DNA of 64,000 nucleotides from Thinopyrum elongatum (lineage: Eukaryota; Streptophyta; Magnoliopsida; Poales; Poaceae), in NCBI GenBank assembly GCA_011799875.1, contig CM022302.1, forward strand, positions 187,170,942-187,234,941. Direction: 5' to 3'. How positions within the stretch are numbered: position 1 is the first letter of the stretch; every line of letters begins with the position of its first letter. Positions 35,445 to 46,785 of this stretch are shown here, piece after piece. The translations under genes were made by a program, and so were the position numbers. Under the pieces are notes generated by a model. That model searched no databases, was not told where the DNA came from, and saw only the letters and a list, made by a program, of their open reading frames with translations.

Positions 35445-37952
35445 TGTAACACCCCCAGTGGTTAGCCACAGTAATCCCCCTGTTGATAATGCCATGTCAT
35501 CATGATCAACAGTGCCTAGACATCATTTGGATCATATCCCTTTTAGTTCAAATTCAAATGGAAATTCAAATTTCAATTAAATTCAAAGTGGAAAATAAAA
35601 GTTGTTCAAATCCAGAAACTAAAATGTTCATAATATTGAAATATTCCAGAGACAATTCTAAAATTATAACCAATATTCACTAAATTAATTAAGTGACTCT
35701 AACAGCAACAAAACCGCAGTATTTAATCCTTATTCTTTTATTTAAAATCAAAATAAAATCCACTTGTCTCCAAACAAATTTCTAGCAGTGACAAATATTG
35801 CACTGTAAATATTGGACTAAGACACATATTTCGCAAAGCTTATTTGGTGGCTAAACTAAATTGCAAAGCAGAAAAGAAAAGAGAAAACAGAAAGCAAAAA
35901 GAAGAAAAGGACAAAGGCCCATTTGCCTGGGCCTAAGTGGCTACAGTGTGGCCCAGCCCACCGCCAGCGCCTCCCATCTTCGCACTGCTCCTCCTGCGCT
36001 GCTGTCGCCGCGCGCGCTCGCCGCGCACCAGCCTCCCCCCTCCCTCGCTCGACAGCGCGTCGCCCGCGCCCGTGCTGGAGATAAGAGCAACTCCCTGCTC
36101 CCCCCCGGCAAACCCTAGTCGCCCAACTCCCTCTTCCTCGCTCCCTCTCCTCTTCCCCGAGCACCGCCATGGCCCCGACCATCTGATACGCGCGGCCACT
36201 ATCGCCCCTGCGCCTCGCAGCAGTGCCAGATCGCCCCGCCGTCGCTCGGTGCTTTGCCAGCTGCATCGAATTGGAGCTGGAATCCACTGCATAGTCGCGC
36301 ACGAGCTCGTCTTCAAGCTTCGGGCGCCGGTGATCGCCGTCACGATTCGCCGCCGTCGCGCTGCCCCAAGTCCACCTTTGCACGCCTACAGGACCGCCGT
36401 GAGCACCCCGTCCTCCTCCCTCTCTCTCTGCGCTCTCCCTTGGTGCCGTAGCTGCCGCCCCCCATCGTGCCGAGCCCTCTGGAGCAGAGCACGTCGCCGG
36501 CGTCGTTCCGGCGACCATTTGGTCACGCGCTGCTGCTCATCGGCCTCGCCGCCCCGCGTATACCCCGCCTAGCCACTTATTTCGCCCGCGCGCGCACCGT
36601 AGCGCCGAACCCAAATGCCACCCGAAGATGCCACCGCCTGCCGTCATCGCCGTCGCCGATTTCGGCTGCCTCAGTCACCGAGATCACCGCCAGTGGACGC
36701 GGCTCGAAACGCCCGTTCCAGAGAGCCCGACCCCGCGCTAAATGGTGCCCCACAGCGCGTTTCCGAGCTCGTCAGAGTTCGGCCGCCGCGGGAGAGCTCG
36801 CCGGAGAGCTCCGGCGGCCGGCGCTGACCTGGCCCCGGTGGGTCCCGCCCCTGTGCCACTGACCGATGGGCCCGGGGCCCCCTATTGACCAGTTGACCAG
36901 GTCAACTGTGCTGACTGGGCAGGCCCCAGTCAATGACATATGGGTCCCACCCCTCTCTAATTAACCTGATGATTAATTAAGTTAATTTAATTATTTTTGT
37001 TAACCAAACACCCTATGACAGGTAGGGCCCCCCTCTGTTTAATTAGTTTAGTTAAAATTTACACACTGGATTAAGACTGAGTCTATGACATGTGGGCCCC
37101 ACACGTCAGGTTTGACCTGGTCAGCCTCTGTTCACCGCTGACGTCACCTCTACGCCGTGCTTACATCACCCTGTACTATTCTAGATAATGTTGGATTTAA
37201 TAATTTAAATAATTCTAGAATTTAGTTTAAACTTTAGAAAATCATATAAAATAATCCGTAGCTCAGATTGAAAAACTTTGTACATGAAAGTTGCTCAGAA
37301 TTTCGAGACGAATCTGAATGCGCGGTCCGTTCATCCGTCACACGTCCCTAACTATCCGAACATGGAACCATTCCCCTCCGGTCATTTGTCTGACAAATGT
37401 TCGGAACCGGGAAAACATTCCCGGATGGATTCCCCCTTCCTCGGTGACGTGCAACCATACATTAGGACACACCCGGCACTGCATATTGTCATGTCATACA
37501 TTGTGTTGCTCATTTTGCTGTGTATTTATACTGTTTCCTCCCTCTCTTCTCTCTCGTTAGACTCCGACGCAGTTCCCGGTACCGACGCAGCTCCGGAGCC
37601 CGACGCCACCGTTGACGACCTTGCCCTTGCCGCCGAGCAACCAGGCAAGCACCCCCCCCCTTGAGCATCCCGATATCGCCTATTCTATCTCTCTCATGCT
37701 TGCATTAGAATTGCTGCTACTACTGCTTTACCTATTCTGATGCATAGCCTGTTTATTGTAACCTGCTGTTGATAATTACCTGCATATCCTAAACTGCTTA
37801 GTATAAGCTGGGTAGAGACCTATCAGTGACCCCACTTGTCCCGACTGCCCCACTGGATTATCAGAAGACCCGATCAACGGGATTGAAGACAGGCCCCGGC
37901 ACCGCACATCACCCCCTTGGTTGTACGACACTGCATCGTTACCATCGAGTGC

Positions 37953-38160
37953 CGAGGGTGATACCTCGTGTAGCACTTCAGGTGTTAACTCTGTAGAGTA
38001 GCTATTTGGTCGTGGTCATCGAGGGTGATTCCTCCTTCTCCACTTCCGATATGACCCTGTCGTGCAACACATCAAGCGTGAACCCATCGAGGGTGATTCC
38101 TCCGAGTTCACCTTGACGGATACATCGAGTAGGAATCCAACGAGGGTGATACCTCGGATT
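37953..38160. repeat. Short direct repeats (cgagggtgatNcctc) inside the LTR
   Basis: Five copies of cgagggtgatacctcg or cgagggtgattcctcc occur at irregular spacing. The equivalent block lies near 55660-55870 in the 3' LTR. They could be protein-binding or recombination-born repeats; nothing more can be said. Confidence 0.7.
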
Positions 38161-38861
38161 CCCCTGATGTTATGGACACGTGGATACTTGGACTTTACAC
38201 TGTTACTTGGAAAGGCGGGTCGACCCTGAGGGGTACCCGCGTGATCCTAAGTGGCGAGTGTTGTGGAGACGGGTTGACTTGGAGGTTGCCCGAGATATGA
38301 ATACGAGGCGCGGCTGGGCATTCTTAGCCCTTGCAGCAAGTCCTCGAGACGGGGCGACGAGGTCACATCGATCGGGAGTCTCTGCTCGTTACCGCAAGCC
38401 TCTAGTCCACTAACGATTTGGATATTTGATCCGAGCAGGCCTCAAGCCTGATAGCACTAACCATCACATGGGCATAGTATGGGCATTCTGCATCGTAGCA
38501 TCAGCCGAAAGCTCTGTCAGACGTCTAGTTCAGCCTTGCGGCCGGGACGGACTGACGCCCCCTGGTGCCTGGCTTCACCCTGCTCGCAATGACCCGGAGT
38601 GCACAGGGCGTTGGCCCAAGACCCCTGAGCGCTTAGGATGTAGACCGGCGGGGACCTCTCTGCTGAGCTGTAGGTAGGGCTGCGGTGTATCGTTTGGCCG
38701 AGGCCGGGCATGACCCAGGAAAGTGTGTCCGGCCGGAGTTAAGCGAGCGTGTTGGGTAAGTTGGTGCACCCCTGCAAGGAAGAACACATCTATCGATAGC
38801 CGGTCCTACAGTAAAGGACACTCAGAGTTGTGTCCCGATCGATACAACTAGTATTGGATAC

Positions 38862-39050
38862 TATGGCTCTGGGATTGCTTCTCGCAGGGAGTCGAGAAGG
38901 GATCTCTGGACGAGGTTCATGACTGTATGGCTCTAGGATTGCTTCTCGCAGGGAGTCGAGAAGGGATCTCAGGACGATGTTGATGACTGTATGGCTCCGG
39001 GATTGCTTTCTCGTAGGGAGTCGATAAAGGATCTCTGGGTGAGGTTGAGG
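38862..39050. repeat. Three tandem units of 64 bp inside the 5' LTR
   Basis: Units start at 38862, 38926 and 38990 with tatggctc, each containing gattgcttctcgcagggagt and a gaagggatctc end. The same triplet is at 56574, 56638 and 56702 in the 3' LTR, so it existed before insertion. Confidence 0.85.
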
Positions 39051-39706
39051 CTTAATAATACTACTACATTATACTGTGTTGATCTACTCTCTTCTATTGC
39101 TGCAAGACCGCCGAAGATGCTAGTCTTCGATAGGACTAGGCTTTCCTCTCTATTATGGCATTTCTGCAGCCCAGTCCACATATACAACCACTCTTTGATA
39201 ATGTTGCATATGTAGTGTAGATCCTTGCTTGCTGAGTACTTCGGATGAGTACTCATGGTTGCTTTGCTTTCTTTTTCCCCATATACCCCTTTTGATGCAA
39301 CCAGATGACAGAGCCCCTGAGACAGCTGCCCCCGCCGACGATCGCTACTACTACCCCGAGAATGGATACTACTACGAGCTGGCCGATGACCAGGAGTAGG
39401 TTCGGAGTGTCCGAGGCAGTAGGCCTGCGCCTTTCGATCGTAGTGTTTTATTTTGCCCCGCCTTTCTAAAGGCCTTTCTGTTTCTCTTTTAATATCTGTA
39501 CTCAGATATCTGATGCTTCCACTGATGCTTGTATGCCATCGAGCTATGTATTTGAGCCCTCGAGGCCCTGGCTTGTAATATAAAGCGTGTATGACTTTAT
39601 TTATGTTTTAGAGTTGTGTTGTGATATCTTCCCGTGAGTCCTTAGGCTTGATCGTGTGCATTTGCGTGTATGATTAGTGCACGATTGAGCCTGGGGCATC
39701 ACAAGT

Positions 39707-39718
39707 TGGTATCAGAGC
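39707..39718 (+). other. Primer binding site, Met tRNA type
   Basis: TGGTATCAGAGC, an exact complement of the initiator Met tRNA 3' region, starts three bases after the 5' LTR end. This fixes the element's orientation as +. Confidence 0.9.
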
Positions 39719-40061
39719 CGACTACCTGTAGGAACCCCCTTTCCAACTTCTTGGCCGAAGTTGAGTCTACTGGTCCAAAAACCGTTTTACTAACATGGCT
39801 GTGTGGCTTACGGGCCCACGTCGCCATTGGGTGGTATTAGTATCTTTTATTCCTCATCTTTACTCTGGGACTCTGACCTCTATTCTATTCGGGTTAAATG
39901 AATTTTACTAACGCCGACACTTAGGATCTCGTAAATCTCGTCTACCCGGAGAGCTGGATTTCTGTGCTTAATTCCTTACCATTGATCTGATTAGTCTGAT
40001 AATCATTTTCCTTTCCATTGTTTTGTTTAACCTTTCTCTCTGAGTTGTATTATACTTCTCA

Positions 40062-40868
40062 TTGTCATTTGACCATCCTGAATTTCTTCTGTTTCAGATG
40101 GATCGTTTGTTTCCACCACGCCCTACGACGCAGCTTGTGCTTCGCACTTGGGCTCGTGGTGCCCCTAGTTTTCCAGCTGTCCTGATCGCCCTCCTGACCA
40201 GGCTTGGCTACCGCTGGTACCCCGAGTACATGGTCTACGAGGATTACCGTGAGTTCAACCAGGAGCAGTACCATGCTGATGTTCGTATCTATGATCAGCA
40301 AGATGACTCAGACACTAAGCTGCACCTTTTCCATGGTATCAGCGTGACGATTGAGATGGCAGTACATGATGCCGCCTACTCTGCTGTCGCACGTCTCCGA
40401 GGAGAGTTCAGTGATAGCTTGGATGCCTATGAGTTCCGATACATTCCGTATGCCCCTGCTGGAGATGCTACTGGATACTACATAGCTATCTGTGCCCCAT
40501 ACGAGCGACGTCGTTACGACCCGCACGTTCTGATTCAGTGCACTCAGGCTCTGGATCGCACTGTTCGGGCTCTTGCCGTCGAGTTGGTTGCCACTCGAGC
40601 ATGCCTCTACGATGCTATGACACAGTTGCTACCAGCTGTTCATGCAGGGATACATCCAGAGTACATCCTTTACCCGAGCAGGACTCAGATGTATGCTGGT
40701 ATTGATTGGCCTGCTGTAGGAGGTCACACACCTGTACGTGGACCTCTTCTTTCAGCTCGAGACCGGATTCTGCATCAGAGTGCACATGGAGTGCAGGAAC
40801 CTTCCGCGACGAACATTCGTCGTCCGCACGTGCAGCTGCCCCGTTTCAGTGGATCTTCCCGACGTTGA
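40062..40868 (+). CDS. Retrotransposon leader ORF, unknown function (268 aa)
   Basis: An open frame between the primer site and gag. The start at 40062 or the second Met at 40098 (MDRLFPPRPTT) are both possible; the second sits closer to where similarity to gag-leader proteins would begin. The protein is Tyr/Arg/Leu-rich with no zinc finger, protease or membrane segment. A regular pattern (PEYMVYEDYREFN early, PEYILYPSRTQMYAG late) suggests two related modules, at about residues 50-65 and 200-217. Grass elements of this group often have such an uncharacterised ORF before gag. It is the best-preserved ORF of the element, while gag behind it is broken. Confidence 0.5.
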   Translation: MSFDHPEFLLFQMDRLFPPRPTTQLVLRTWARGAPSFPAVLIALLTRLGYRWYPEYMVYEDYREFNQEQYHADVRIYDQQDDSDTKLHLFHGISVTIEMAVHDAAYSAVARLRGEFSDSLDAYEFRYIPYAPAGDATGYYIAICAPYERRRYDPHVLIQCTQALDRTVRALAVELVATRACLYDAMTQLLPAVHAGIHPEYILYPSRTQMYAGIDWPAVGGHTPVRGPLLSARDRILHQSAHGVQEPSATNIRRPHVQLPRFSGSSRR

Positions 40869-41118
40869 TGTAGCCTTTGCTATATCTCGTGGTGTACCTC
40901 CTTACCGCGTGCCTGCGCGCCGCCTACCATGTCTAGCTTTTGAATTTGCGCCGTTATGCTATTCGCATGTAACCGACTCTGTGTATGGATTTGTATGTCT
41001 TAATTGACTACTGTTAAGTATATATGACACTGCTTAATTATTGTCGTGTTACATCATGCTTGTCGCTAAACACCCGCAACTGCTTTTACTGAACTACCCA
41101 TGTTGAAACGTAGCAGGA

Positions 41119-42045
41119 TGGTTAGACCAGGTGGTCGTGGTCATGCCCCTGAACGCCCACCACCGCCAGATTATATGGCAGCTATGATGCAACAATTCGA
41201 GCTCAACCGCCAGTTCATGACTGGGATTATGAATTAGTTCCTACATCTGAACAACCAGAACCAAAACCCTCCTTTAATAACTCTGCCGGAATTTATGTGT
41301 CTTAACCCCACTCAGTTCCGCAACTCTGAGAAGCACTGGATGCTAATGACTGGATTCGCGATATCACTCACGAGATGGAGTCTGCAAATGTCTCCCCTGC
41401 CAACTTTGTCGCCTTCACTTCCTTTTTCCTAAAGGGTCCCGCTGCTCAATGGTGGGACATCCACAAATGTACACTGCCTGCTGGAACAGCCGTTACTTGG
41501 CCTGAGTTCCAGGCTATTTTCCGTACCCGATATATTCCTCAAGGAATCATGGACCGGATGAAAACCCAGTTCCGCAACCTCACTCAGGGCAATAAGACTA
41601 TCGAACCTTATCAACGGGAATTCCTCGACCTGTCCCGCTATGCTGAAGAAGACATCGCCACGGATGCCCGTAGACAAGAGAAGTTCCGTAATGGACTCCA
41701 CGCAGACATCGAGCTTGCACTCGCTGCTCAAGATTTCACCGACTTTACTGCTCTTGTGAACAAGGCTATTCTGCTTGAGACTGCTCAAATGAAGCATAAG
41801 GTATCGCAGAAGCGCTATTGTGATGTTGGCTCATCTTCGGGCTCAACATAGAAGCGAAAAACATATGGTCGTGGACACGCTTACAACATTGATATTATAC
41901 AAGTCCAGGATCAACCTGCCACCGAAATGGGTACCCTTCCCGTTAACTCAGTACCTGCTTCTGTTTTATTTAATTCAGCAGCATCACATTCATTCATCTC
42001 TGGAAAAATTTGCATTCATGCATGACCCTCATTATGAGTAAATGA
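41119..42045 (+). pseudogene. gag and start of protease of the Tekay/Del-like element
   Basis: The frame starts MVRPGGRGHAPERPPPPDYM at about 41119. It meets a TAG near 41233, loses one base near 41335, then is open from about 41340 to 41848. The gag core (Retrotrans_gag type) is clear: GPAAQWWD, FRTRYIPQGIMDRM, FRNLTQGNKTIEPYQREF and RYAEEDIATDARRQEKF. After another stop comes the protease start, VPASVLFNSAASHSFISG. Active elements have D-S-G-A-S here, so the catalytic Asp is Asn and the Gly is Ala. No zinc knuckle is seen. The catalytic loss shows the protease could not work. Confidence 0.7.
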
Positions 42046-42280
42046 ATACTCCGTTAGTCAGCTGGGCTAGTGAATTACCGTGCCCAGACAACTCAAAATG
42101 CTGAGACTAAAATATACACCTTGAATGCGTTGAACGCTTCTCCCCTTGAGGGGATCGAAAACATTCCAGTTGTTCGAGATTTTCCGAACGTTTCTTCGGA
42201 AGAACTTCCAAGAATACCCTGATTTTTCCCCTTCTACCTCTTAATTCTCGGGACGAGAATTCTTATTAGTGGAGGAGATT
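42046..42280 (+). pseudogene. Deletion scar: scrap before reverse transcriptase and polypurine tract
   Basis: A fragment reads IPVVRDFPNVSSEELPRIP (about 42166-42222), the hallmark just upstream of reverse transcriptase in chromoviruses. Reverse transcriptase, RNase H and integrase are missing. The text then jumps to the 3' leader (ggacgagaattcttattag) and the polypurine tract agtggaggagatt (42268-42280). About 3 kb of pol has been deleted. Confidence 0.7.
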
Positions 42281-42705
42281 TGTAACACCCCCAGTGGTTA
42301 GCCACAGTAATCCCCCTGTTGATAATGCCATGTCATCATGATCAACAGTGCCTAGACATCATTTGGATCATATCCCTTTTAGTTAAAATTCAAATGGAAA
42401 TTCAAATTTTAATTAAATTCAAAGAGGAAAATAAAAGTTGTTCAAATCCAGAAACTAAAATGTTCATACTATTGTAAATATTCCAGAGACAATTCTAAAA
42501 TTATAACCAATATTCACTAAATTAATTAAGTGACTCTAACAACAACAAAACAGTAGTATTTAATCCTTATTCTTTTATTTAAAATCACAATAAAATCCAC
42601 TTGTCTCCAAACAAATTTCTAGCAGTGACAAATATTGCACTATAAATATTGGACTAAGACAGATATTTTGCAAAGCTTATTTGGTGGCTAAACTAAATTG
42701 CAAAG
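42281..42705 (+). repeat. 3' LTR of the Tekay/Del-like element, first piece
   Basis: It matches 35445-35871 of the 5' LTR closely. It is interrupted by the LARD-like element directly after caaag (42701-42705), which is repeated at 53588-53592. It continues at 53593. Confidence 0.9.
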
Positions 42706-45700
42706 TGTGGCACCCCGGCTCAGAGGAAACCGGAACGCCCTGTATTCCAGTCCCAAGGAAAAGTCCACTGGAATACGGCACTGTTGGCATAGAACAAATC
42801 AGCTCTTTATTGCTATAAATATGGTTACAAAGATTACATCAACACGGCGACACTATGCCTGCTCAAAATAGCTCTATGCTAACAGCGGATAGACCTGAGG
42901 AGGCGGAGTATCTCTCGGCAGCGGAACAGCGTCGGCGGTGATGGACTCCACTCCGCAGGGACTCTGGCTAGAACGCGTATCCTAGCTCGCGCAATCAACA
43001 TCTTCGACAAACAAGCAGTCATGGCATGACCTGCAAACTGGCATGACACGCCAGGTGAGTACTTTGAATGTACTCGCAAGCTCACAACAAACATCAGCAT
43101 TAAGGCAAGACAACATCATAGTAATCAAGATTAAGTTAAGATTTATTGTTACCGAAGGAATGGTTGAAATGAGCAATAACAGGCTACTCTTCCTGCATTC
43201 TGGTGACCAACTCATGATCACTCCAAGAACATCCAACGATCATCCTCGAGATCGTTACCAATACTTGCCCATGGCATACTGTCCAACTGTTACCAAACTC
43301 AGATGAGTTCTCCCATCATTACTGTCATTGTAACGGTTGATCTCCTATAGAGGTCTGGACGGGCTGTCCAATACCGTGGACACGGCTATTCGAATAGATT
43401 TTACACTCTGCAGAGGTTGTACACCTTACCCACACCACGGAACTCATGGCCTCGTGCTCCCATTCGGGTGGACCAACGACGTTCCGACGAAACCCACCTG
43501 ACCCGTGACTCTTCCATCGTACGACCGGCAATCATACTCCCTCTTGGAGTCAAGCCCTGGGTGGCCCCGTGTCCTCAAGACACCTGCCAGCGTCCTGGCC
43601 AAACAAACTGTCCCAAACGGGGACCTGGATCCAATAACTCAACTGGGCTCACAGGGTTATCGCCGCCTACCGGGCCAGGGTAGCACGCGCGCATAACCCT
43701 CCCTCTTTGGAGGTACCGGTGGAAGAGCACGCGGTCAGACCAAGTCAAGGCCGTCCCATACCGGCAAATGTGGCTGCACGAATAAGCCCGGACAGGTGAC
43801 TCTCGATCAACCAACTAAGTTCACCTATTACCAGGTTGTTTCATCAAGTTAACTTAGTTGGTCAAATTAGGCATCTTATCCTCGAACAATCTTTCTATCA
43901 CAGCTGACACTCCGGTATCATAGTAATCCAATAACCAGCATGCTTAGGCTACTGCTACTAGTTCATATCCACAAATGCCGGATGAAATCCCAAAATAATC
44001 ATAGACGGTAATCTCAACATCATAACCTCAACAAGTGGGTAAACTACTAGTCATTAACAATCCGGTATTCAACATCTACTCATGCATGTCATAATCCAAT
44101 CCATGCTACAGATAACATTCTTGCTATTAAAGTAATTAATTAAACTATGATATTGCATTGCAATTATGCAGATGAGGGTTGTGGCTTGCCTGGAGATGAA
44201 GGAGTCATCGGAATGAAGTGCGGAAATGTCGCGGGGACGAATGCCAGAAACAGTTCTCTCTCGGAGGGGCTGTTTACGGACAAGGGCAAAAGGGTCATTT
44301 CTGCTATGTCAACACAGCATGAGAATGACACCATCGGAACGGGCTCGATGAGACGAAGAAGTGGGCGCTAGTTTCGTCTGAATCGGAGTCCCGGGCAAAA
44401 AGATATGAATGATTTTCTGCCAGGGACAAATCAGCAAAAGAGATAATTGCATCCGGGTCCCTAAGCAGCTCAGCCGCTTGCGCATTCAAATAAAATGCGT
44501 TTTCCCCAGTGGAAGATGTATTCCAGAGGAATACGCCTCCACTTATCTACCTCAGCAGTGGCGGGGCCGGCTCCTGGGTCACCGACGGGCGGGGCCCGCG
44601 CTGGCCCTCTCTCTCCTCCCACCTCCTTCTTCCTCCTCCCGATCGGGGACAGGAGCGAGGCGAGGCAGATCGCCGCCGGCGATGGCCCGGGCGGCTCCGG
44701 CCATCCCCGGTGGAGCTTGGACCACCGACGGGACCGGAAGGAGGCGCCGCATTCATCCCGCCTGGGCTTGGACGCCGGAGGGGCCCAAGACAGCGGCGGT
44801 TAGAGCGCCCACGACGGTGGTCGTCGGCCAGATTCGAAGACGGCGTCTCCGGCACCCAAACGACAGGGCAAGAAGGGGGAAAGGACCGCTGGACCACAGG
44901 GGTTCTTGCGGTGGAGAAAGGAGGGGGAGTCCGGGCGCAGCTCGCCGGAATTTATCCGGAGCCGAGCGGCGGCCCCGACGGCCATTGGAGGCGGAGAGGA
45001 GCTCCGGGGCTTGGGCAGGGGAATGGGGAGTGACAGAGGAGGACGGAAGAGGCTCTCGGGAGCTCGGGAGGACTCGGGGCAGCCTATAAATAGCCGGACA
45101 GCGCAGGGCTCGGCCACGGCCGCGGCGAAGGGTGCCGGAGCTTCGGGAGAGCTCATGGAGGAGGGGAGAGACGACCAGAGAGATCGGAGAGAGGCTGAGA
45201 AGGCTCGGGAGCGCTCAGGAGGGCTCAGGCGAGCTCGGGAAGGCTCGAGACGGAGAAAACGCCAACGGCGGCTACGGGCAGAATAGGGCGGAGCTCGTCG
45301 CGGAGCGGCGAGGATGGGACTGGAGGGGGAGATAGGTCTGGGGAGAAGAAGACAGCGAGGGAAAGCTGTGGGACAAGACTAATCGCGCGAAACCGACAAG
45401 GAGAGGAGGGGCCCCGAGCAAACGGCGTTCGGCACGCGTCCACTGTGTGCCAAAACGGTGGTCACCGCGTGCATAGTGGCATGCAGTGCTTTCTAGCACC
45501 CAAAATGTTGTCTAGCTAAGGGACCTTGCTCCCCAAGGCACCGTGAAGGTGATAGATCAACGAGAAAGTCTAAGGGTTTATGGGAATTCTCACTGAAAGG
45601 TTGCTGTAGCAAACTGTTTGATGAATGCTGTGATCAACAGAAGAGGTATAAGGTCCAACTGAGATGTCTGGGAGGTTTGGGATAGGAAGGACTACTATTC

Positions 45701-46765
45701 TGTGGAATTTTAAGGGAAATGGACCAGGGTTTAACATAGTTGCTTAACAACTGCATAACCTGGTCCAGAATGCCAATCTTGAAGTGCCACTCACATGGAG
45801 TGTCCAATTGGTCTGAAATTTGGCAAGGCTTGATTATTTGGACATATAATGATGCTGTGGAAATTTCATACCAAATGGACAAGCCATAATGGTACTTGCT
45901 TCACAAGCATCCTCTCTGTCCAGAAACTTGCAAAATTTGCATAGGGCAATTGGATTACTGAATTGGGCCAAAACTTGGTGGAAGGAGTTGAAATGGATTT
46001 AAGAATGTCCTGGTAAATTTTCAGCTTAAATGAAGCAATATAAAATATAGTTGCTTCACAACTGAAAAATATGGCCAGAATCTAAGAATCGATGCTCTGC
46101 TCACTAAGATGATTGGATAGGGTTGAAACTTGTGTAAGAGTCATTATTTGGGCAATTGGAGGTGCTTGCAAAATTTCAACTCATTTGGATACACCTAGCT
46201 AGCACTTGCTTCACAAAGATTCTAGTTGCCCAGAAATTTTGGAAATTAGCCAAGAGAGATATAATATCCAAATAAAGTTGAATTTTGGCATGTGGTAATG
46301 ATATGGATAGGAATGAATGCCCAAAAAGTTTGAGAGCAAGTAGGCCAATATAAAGGGTACTTGCTTCACAAACTGACAACTAGGGCAGAATCAGAAAAGG
46401 AATTTTGGTGGATTATTTTTGAACATGGCAAGGAATATTTTGACATATCTGGATAAGATATGTCCCAAAGGATTTATGAGAATTATTTGGGAATTTTGGG
46501 AATGATAGAATATTGAGTTGCTTCACAACTCAGAGCTGACAGGGTTATTCCTTTAATAGAAAAAGGAATATTCCCAAGAAAAGAATATTGGGATTGGTCC
46601 AAGATGGAAATGACAAGGTCTTGGGATGATTTTGAGGTTGGAAAGCCACTTGGGAGAGGAATCAAGGGTGATCTCTCCAGGTTTCAGGACTACTAAGCCA
46701 CAAAAAAAGCAAATCCAGACCAAAATAAAAAGGAAAAAGAAATGGGCAAAATCCAGGGTGTCACA
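42706..46765 (-). repeat. 3' LTR (left copy) of the LARD-like element
   Basis: On the minus strand it starts TGTGACACCCTGGATTTTGC (at 46765) and ends GGGTGCCACA (at 42706). The middle (44500-45450) is very GC-rich. Open frames of up to 226 codons there recur in the other LTR with different lengths and are not genes. A TATA-like box (cctataaatag, 45083) points the opposite way to the element. Confidence 0.9.
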
Positions 46766-46785
46766 AACCTACCCCCCTTAAAGAA
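46766..46785 (-). other. Polypurine tract of the LARD-like element
   Basis: On the minus strand the bases just before the 3' LTR read tttaaggggggtaggtttg, a good plus-strand primer site. Confidence 0.8.

Larger units (their letters stand above)
35445..39703 (+). repeat. 5' LTR (4259 bp) of the Tekay/Del-like element
   Basis: It starts TGTAACACCCCCAGTGG and ends CTGGGGCATCACA. The middle (about 35930-36900) is GC-rich, and long ORFs there are GC by-products. Internal repeats are a cgagggtgat(a/t)cctc motif, five times between 37950 and 38160, and a 64-bp tandem unit at 38862-39050. The same features recur in the 3' LTR. Confidence 0.9.

Noticed and set aside
35856..36862. Long overlapping ORFs on both strands (up to 220 codons)
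   Set aside because: They lie in the GC-rich core of an LTR. The corresponding frames in the other LTR (53583-54654) have different lengths and breaks, and composition is Arg/Ala/Pro/Ser-rich in all frames.
42879..43306. Three small ORFs repeated identically at 49702-50129
   Set aside because: They are identical because they lie in the two LTRs of one element; there is no domain, start context or codon pattern.
44409..45499. ORFs of up to 226 codons in the LARD LTR
   Set aside because: The same region at 51118-52266 gives ORFs with other ends. No domain is visible, and three or more frames are open at once, as expected from high GC.
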